From VGCC01 sp040381195 (GTDB lineage Bacteria; Actinomycetota; Actinomycetes; S36-B12): 47,271 bases of DNA. The stretch lies in the NCBI GenBank assembly GCA_040381195.1, contig JBEIHR010000005.1, positions 1 to 47,271 on the forward strand, given 5' to 3'. Made by a program: the position numbers and the translations under genes. Positions 43,694-47,271 of this stretch are shown in pieces (the stretch's first letter is position 1; each line of letters starts with the position of its first letter). The notes below the pieces were generated by a model. That model ran no database searches. It was not told the origin of the DNA and saw only the letters and a program-made list of their open reading frames with translations.

Positions 43694-44694
43694 GGCTGGT
43701 CCTCCCGTGGAGCTGTGTCGGTGATGGGCTCGAATTCGGCTTCCTCGAAGTGGAGTGTGTCATTCTGTCTGCGGTTGATGTGCAGGGAGAAGATGTCGAA
43801 GCGGTTGTAGTGGCCGATGATGTCGTGCATCTGCTTGGGTTGAATGCATCGATTGAGATCGATGTCGCCGTAGACGATCCCCTCGACATCGATGAGCGGC
43901 TCGCCCAGCACGCGTCCATCGGGACCCACAATGCAACTCACGGCCGAGTGCGGCCTCTCCAGCATCGCACGGGATTGCGTGTCGTGAGCGACGGCGTCGA
44001 CGATCTCCGGCGTGATGGCAGAGCATGAGACGACGGTGAAGACCTTGCCTTCGAAGGAGTGCGCCATCGCGCGCACCTTGATCGCCTCGACCATGTCGTA
44101 GTCCTCGGGCGCTGTGGGGAGAGCGATGTAGTTGGCGGTGTGCACGTTCTCTCCCTGCGCCAACAAGGCGAACCGGGCAAGGGTGTTCGTGTTCTCCCCA
44201 CATGCGAGGCCACCGAGTCGGCCGATTGCGGTGTCGTAGACGCGCAGGGAACTTCCGTCACCCCCCGCCCAGGTGAGCTTCTCCGCCCAGGTGGGCACGA
44301 GTTTGCGATGGGTTCCGAGTACGTCTCCGGTATCGGAGATGAAGACCAGGGTGTTGTAGAGCGTGCCCATCGAGAAGGGATCGCGCTCGTTGACGCCGAT
44401 CACGACGTAGGCCCCCGCGTCGCGTGCCGCGCTGCAGAGTCGATCGATGTGCGGCCCCGGGATATCCACCGCAGCCTTGAACAGTTTCTCGAACCAAGCG
44501 CTGCCCGCGATCGGGGTCATCGTCCAGTTCCAATAGGGATAGCCGGGCACGAACACTTCGGGGAACACAACGAGCTGCGCACCCGCGGCACCTGCCTCAG
44601 CGATCAGAGAACAGGCTTTGGCAACAGTGGCATCGGTGTCGAGGAACACCGGGGCCGCCTGCACCGCGGCGGCGCGGAATCGGGGATAGTCCAT
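43690..44694 (-). CDS. Nitrilase (carbon-nitrogen hydrolase family)
   Basis: 334 aa with the nitrilase triad: Glu in VFPEVFVPGYPYWNW (about residue 45), Lys in GTHRKLVPTWAEKLTW (about 129), Cys in GLACGENTN (about 163). The CGENTN context is that of true aliphatic or aryl nitrilases, which turn R-CN into R-COOH and ammonia, rather than amidases. ATG 44694 gives the proper start. The likely -10 is TACGGT (44735-44730). First gene of an operon with FAH, LLM oxygenase and flavin reductase. Indole-3-acetonitrile or another aryl nitrile is a possible substrate (inference). Confidence 0.92.
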   Translation of the reverse strand: MDYPRFRAAAVQAAPVFLDTDATVAKACSLIAEAGAAGAQLVVFPEVFVPGYPYWNWTMTPIAGSAWFEKLFKAAVDIPGPHIDRLCSAARDAGAYVVIGVNERDPFSMGTLYNTLVFISDTGDVLGTHRKLVPTWAEKLTWAGGDGSSLRVYDTAIGRLGGLACGENTNTLARFALLAQGENVHTANYIALPTAPEDYDMVEAIKVRAMAHSFEGKVFTVVSCSAITPEIVDAVAHDTQSRAMLERPHSAVSCIVGPDGRVLGEPLIDVEGIVYGDIDLNRCIQPKQMHDIIGHYNRFDIFSLHINRRQNDTLHFEEAEFEPITDTAPREDQP

Positions 44695-44729
44695 GGCTCG
44701 CTTTCGGCCTGCTCGCTCTCGACGATCGG

Positions 44730-44762
44730 ACCGTAGCACCCGGGCGAAGGCCGCAGTAGGCT
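44730..44762. promoter_or_regulatory. Divergent -10 elements between nitrilase and cupin genes
   Basis: Minus TACGGT (44735-44730), about 35 bases before the nitrilase ATG; plus TAGGCT (44757-44762), about 28 bases before the cupin ATG 44791, which has GGGAGGG at 44778-44784. Unlike the other divergent regions these do not overlap. Confidence 0.35.
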
Positions 44763-44790
44763 GAAGGTCGTAAGGACGGGAGGGCGAGCG

Positions 44791-45891
44791 ATGGCGATGG
44801 ACGATTCCGCGATCGGACGGGCGAGGGTCACCGACACCCCCGAGCTGGAGGAGTACTACTCCCGCCTCGAGAAGGTCGGAACCGGCGCACTGTGGTCCGT
44901 GGCCAATGAGATCGAGCCCTGGTACCCGCAACCGAAATCCGTTCCGATGCTATGGCGCTACTCGGACATGCGGCCCCTCGTCGTCGAGTCAGCCAGCCTC
45001 GTCACCGGCTCCGACGCCGGGCGCCGCGTGGTCTACCTCGTCAACGACGAGCGCAAGGACGTCAAAGCTGCGGTCGGGCTGCTCTACTCAGGGATCCAGA
45101 TCATGAACCCCGGTGAGTCGATGACCGCCCACCGCCATGCAGCCTCGGCCCTCCGATTCGTGATCGAGGGCACCGGCGCGTGGACGATCGTGGAGGGTGA
45201 CCGCCTGAAGGTGGGACCCAATGACTTCGCCATCACGCCAAACGGCACGTGGCACGAACACGGGAATGAGTCCACCGACAACTTCGTCATCTGGCAGGAC
45301 GGCCTCGACATCCCGCTGGTCAATGCACTCGATGCGAACTTCTACGAGGTGCACCCCGACCTCCACCAGGTTCCTGGCACGGTGCCGAACACCTCGATCC
45401 TGACGCACGGCAGCGGCATCCTCAAGCCTGATCGTCGCTCCTGGTCCAAGCCCTATTCACCGCTGCTCGGGTATCCGTGGGAGAAGACGCGCGAGGCCCT
45501 CGTCAACCTCGCGAAGGTCAGCGATGGCACACCGTTCGACGGGGTAATCATGGAGTACGTGAACCCGGTCACCGGTGGCTCGGTGATGCCGACCATGGGG
45601 GCACACATGCAGATGCTGCAGCCCGGTCAGGAGACGCTGGCCCACCGCCATACCGGCTCGGTGATCTACCACGTCGCCGAGGGACGGGGGCACTCGATCA
45701 TCGGGGGCCGCCGTTTCGATTGGCAAGAGCACGACATCTTCTGCGTCCCCTCCTGGGCCTGGCACGAGCACGCCAACGACGATCCGGCCAACCCCGCCTT
45801 CCTGTTCTCGTTCAACGATTTCCCCATGATCCGGTCGCTGGCGCTCGAGGCCGAGGAGGCCTACGACTCCAACGGCGGTCGTCAAGGCTAG
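44791..45891 (+). CDS. Gentisate 1,2-dioxygenase-like double cupin
   Basis: 366-aa bicupin ring-cleaving dioxygenase. N-terminal cupin iron ligands: AHRHAASALRFVIEG and GTWHEHGN (His residues at about 112, 114 and 153); the second cupin repeats the pattern (AHRHTGSVIYHVAEG; AWHEHAND), so both domains keep metal-type residues. Gentisate dioxygenase opens gentisate to maleylpyruvate; relatives act on 1-hydroxy-2-naphthoate (PhdI), salicylate or 5-aminosalicylate. Beside a salicylyl-CoA hydroxylase-like gene and an FAH hydrolase, a gentisate pathway is plausible. GGGAGGG precedes ATG 44791. Confidence 0.88.
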   Translation: MAMDDSAIGRARVTDTPELEEYYSRLEKVGTGALWSVANEIEPWYPQPKSVPMLWRYSDMRPLVVESASLVTGSDAGRRVVYLVNDERKDVKAAVGLLYSGIQIMNPGESMTAHRHAASALRFVIEGTGAWTIVEGDRLKVGPNDFAITPNGTWHEHGNESTDNFVIWQDGLDIPLVNALDANFYEVHPDLHQVPGTVPNTSILTHGSGILKPDRRSWSKPYSPLLGYPWEKTREALVNLAKVSDGTPFDGVIMEYVNPVTGGSVMPTMGAHMQMLQPGQETLAHRHTGSVIYHVAEGRGHSIIGGRRFDWQEHDIFCVPSWAWHEHANDDPANPAFLFSFNDFPMIRSLALEAEEAYDSNGGRQG

Positions 45892-45957
45892 GTCGGCAAC
45901 GTCACATTGCACCCCGGGCGACCCTGCCCCATCATGGGCCGGTGAGGAGAGGAACCC

Positions 45958-47271
45958 ATGGCTGAGCGCTCCTTCGCCCAGGAAGTCCAGGAACTCCGCC
46001 TTGGCGACGGTGACGAGTTCCGTGGCGAGGGCATCCTGGCCGTCACCAAGGCCCTCCTCCAGTCGGGAGTCGCCTACGTGGGCGGCTACCAGGGTGCGCC
46101 GATCTCCCACTTGATGGATGTCCTCGGCGACGCCCAAGACATTCTGGGCGAACTCGACGTCTACTTCGAGAACAGCGCCTCGGAGGCAACCGCGGGAGCG
46201 ATGCTCGCCGCATCGGTCCACTACCCCCTGCGCGGTGCCGTCACCTTCAAGTCCACCGTGGGATTCAACGTCGCATCCGATGCCCTCGCGAACCTCGCCT
46301 CCGGCGGCGTGATCGGCGGGGCGATGGTGATCATCGGCGAGGACTACGGCGAGGGTGCGAGCATCATGCAGGAGCGCACGCACGCGTTCGCGATGAAGTC
46401 GCAGATGTGGCTGCTCGACCCCCGGCCGAACCTCACCGCCATCGTGGACATGGTGGAGAAGGGCTTCGAACTCTCCGAAGCCAGCAACACCCCCGTGATC
46501 CTCGAGCTTCGCCTGCGCTCCTGCCACCTGCACGGGACCTTCACCACCAAAGACAACAAGCGCCCGACCATGACGGTGAGCGAGGCCGTGTCCAACCCCC
46601 GACGCGACCTCAGCCGCATCGTGCTTCCGCCCGCCAGCTTCCTGCATGAGCAGGAGAAGGTGACCAAGCGCTGGCCCGCCGCCGTGAAGTTCATCACCGA
46701 GAACAAACTCAACGAGTTCGTCAACGACGGAGCCCAGGACATCGGCATCATCCTGCAGGGTGGCCTCTTCAACAACGTCAATCGTGCGCTCGAACTCTGC
46801 GGAGTCTCCGATGCATTCGGCAACTCCGAGATCCCGCTCTACGTCATGAATGTCACCTACCCCGTCATCGACGAGGAGGTCGTGCGGTTCTGCGAGGGCA
46901 AGCGGGCGGTGCTTCTCGTCGAAGAGGGCCAACCGGACTTCATCGAGCAGAACATCCAGGCCGTACTTCGACGCAATAACGCGACCGCGATGCTGCACGG
47001 CAAGGACCTGCTCCCCGTGGCAGGTGAATACACCCCGGCAGCTGTCACCAAGGGCGTGCACGCGTTCCTCCATAAGTACGTGCCCGCCATGGTCGACGGG
47101 ACACCGGTGGTGACCCTCCCGCATGACGACCCGCGCAGTCCGTTCGCGCCCCGCATCGCGTCCGACCTCGTGCAGGGTCGCCCGCCGGGCTTCTGCACCG
47201 GATGCCCCGAGCGCCCCATCTTCGCTGCGCTCACCCTCGCCCAGCGCGAGGTGGGCGAGCACTACGTCAGC
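45958..47271 (+). CDS. Indolepyruvate:ferredoxin oxidoreductase alpha subunit-like, partial
   Basis: The frame is open from ATG 45958 to the end of the window: 438 residues, 3' end missing. It begins as the pyrimidine domain of 2-oxoacid:ferredoxin oxidoreductases (GGYQGAPISHLMDVLGD, YFENSASEATAGAMLAAS, FKSTVGFNVASDALANLASGG, EDYGEGASIMQERTHAFAM), continues with the domain II/III region (VTYPVIDEEVVRFC, LLVEEGQPDFIEQNI) and reaches FCTGCPERP, where the thiamine-diphosphate domain starts in IorA. Substrates of this class are aryl- and other 2-oxoacids, with CoA and ferredoxin. GAGGAGAGG precedes the start; it follows the cupin gene by 66 bases. An IorB-like subunit would be expected just outside. 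Confidence 0.88.
   Translation, partial: MAERSFAQEVQELRLGDGDEFRGEGILAVTKALLQSGVAYVGGYQGAPISHLMDVLGDAQDILGELDVYFENSASEATAGAMLAASVHYPLRGAVTFKSTVGFNVASDALANLASGGVIGGAMVIIGEDYGEGASIMQERTHAFAMKSQMWLLDPRPNLTAIVDMVEKGFELSEASNTPVILELRLRSCHLHGTFTTKDNKRPTMTVSEAVSNPRRDLSRIVLPPASFLHEQEKVTKRWPAAVKFITENKLNEFVNDGAQDIGIILQGGLFNNVNRALELCGVSDAFGNSEIPLYVMNVTYPVIDEEVVRFCEGKRAVLLVEEGQPDFIEQNIQAVLRRNNATAMLHGKDLLPVAGEYTPAAVTKGVHAFLHKYVPAMVDGTPVVTLPHDDPRSPFAPRIASDLVQGRPPGFCTGCPERPIFAALTLAQREVGEHYVS

Noticed and set aside
45457..47262. A 601-codon open frame on the minus strand
   Set aside because: It is antisense to the cupin and IorA-like genes, is rich in His/Gly/Val from mirrored codons, and shows no domain; the plus-strand genes have clear motifs.

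Overview
The window looks like one chromosome segment of a high-GC actinobacterium with a very compact genome. The evidence is GTG and TTG start codons, actinobacterial -10 hexamers (TAnnnT) placed 6-7 bases before the start codon, DUF3017 and DUF6350/PerM-like genes, and the gene order sucC-sucD / PerM-like / purN-purH / folD-DUF3017 / mdh-icd / trpS / D,D-carboxypeptidase, which recurs in many Actinobacteria. No non-coding gap exceeds about 125 bases. Same-strand neighbours usually overlap by ATGA or GTGA. Five convergent pairs share a 4-base CTAA or CTAG double stop. I see no tRNA, rRNA, CRISPR array, insertion sequence, attachment site or origin. The order below genus level cannot be fixed from this sequence alone.

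Positions 1-20.5 kb are mostly housekeeping. On the minus strand, sucC-sucD, a TauE/SafE-like exporter, a PerM-like membrane protein, a second membrane protein, purN-purH, a YdcZ-type transporter, folD, DUF3017, mdh-icd, a CorB/CorC-like protein and trpS form a conserved core-metabolism series. Inserted between DUF3017 and mdh, in the opposite direction, is a two-gene acyl-CoA dehydrogenase / kinase-like pair. At the left edge are an aldehyde dehydrogenase and a zinc alcohol dehydrogenase broken by an in-frame amber codon.

Positions 20.5-25.5 kb form a transition: a separate cobalamin-binding subunit, then on the plus strand an AraC regulator, a WrbA-like quinone reductase, an FMN reductase, a PaaX-family repressor and an ACT-domain malic enzyme.

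Positions 25.5-47.3 kb are a dense catabolic region built on CoA thioesters of aromatic or alicyclic acids. It holds a B12 acyl-CoA mutase large subunit, an AMP-forming and an ADP-forming acyl-CoA synthetase, RidA, two SDRs, a thiolase, a BadI-like ring-opening hydrolase, two divergent phytoene-desaturase-like flavoproteins, a KynB/isatin-hydrolase-like metal enzyme and a fused salicylyl-CoA/anthraniloyl-CoA monooxygenase-reductase. These are followed by a nitrilase, a fumarylacetoacetase-family hydrolase, a RutA-like flavin oxygenase with a flavin reductase, a gentisate-dioxygenase-like double cupin and the start of an indolepyruvate:ferredoxin oxidoreductase. The genes fit two ring-opening logics at once: a gentisate route (hydroxylase, double cupin, FAH hydrolase) and an oxygen-dependent dearomatising anthraniloyl-CoA route (monooxygenase/reductase, SDR, RidA, BadI, thiolase). 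A speculative synthesis is breakdown of an indole or tryptophan-derived acid (nitrilase, IorA, KynB-like, dicarboxylyl-CoA mutase) to 2-aminobenzoyl-CoA and on to open-chain acyl-CoAs. The succinyl-CoA synthetase, malic enzyme, mdh and icd in the same window would receive the products.
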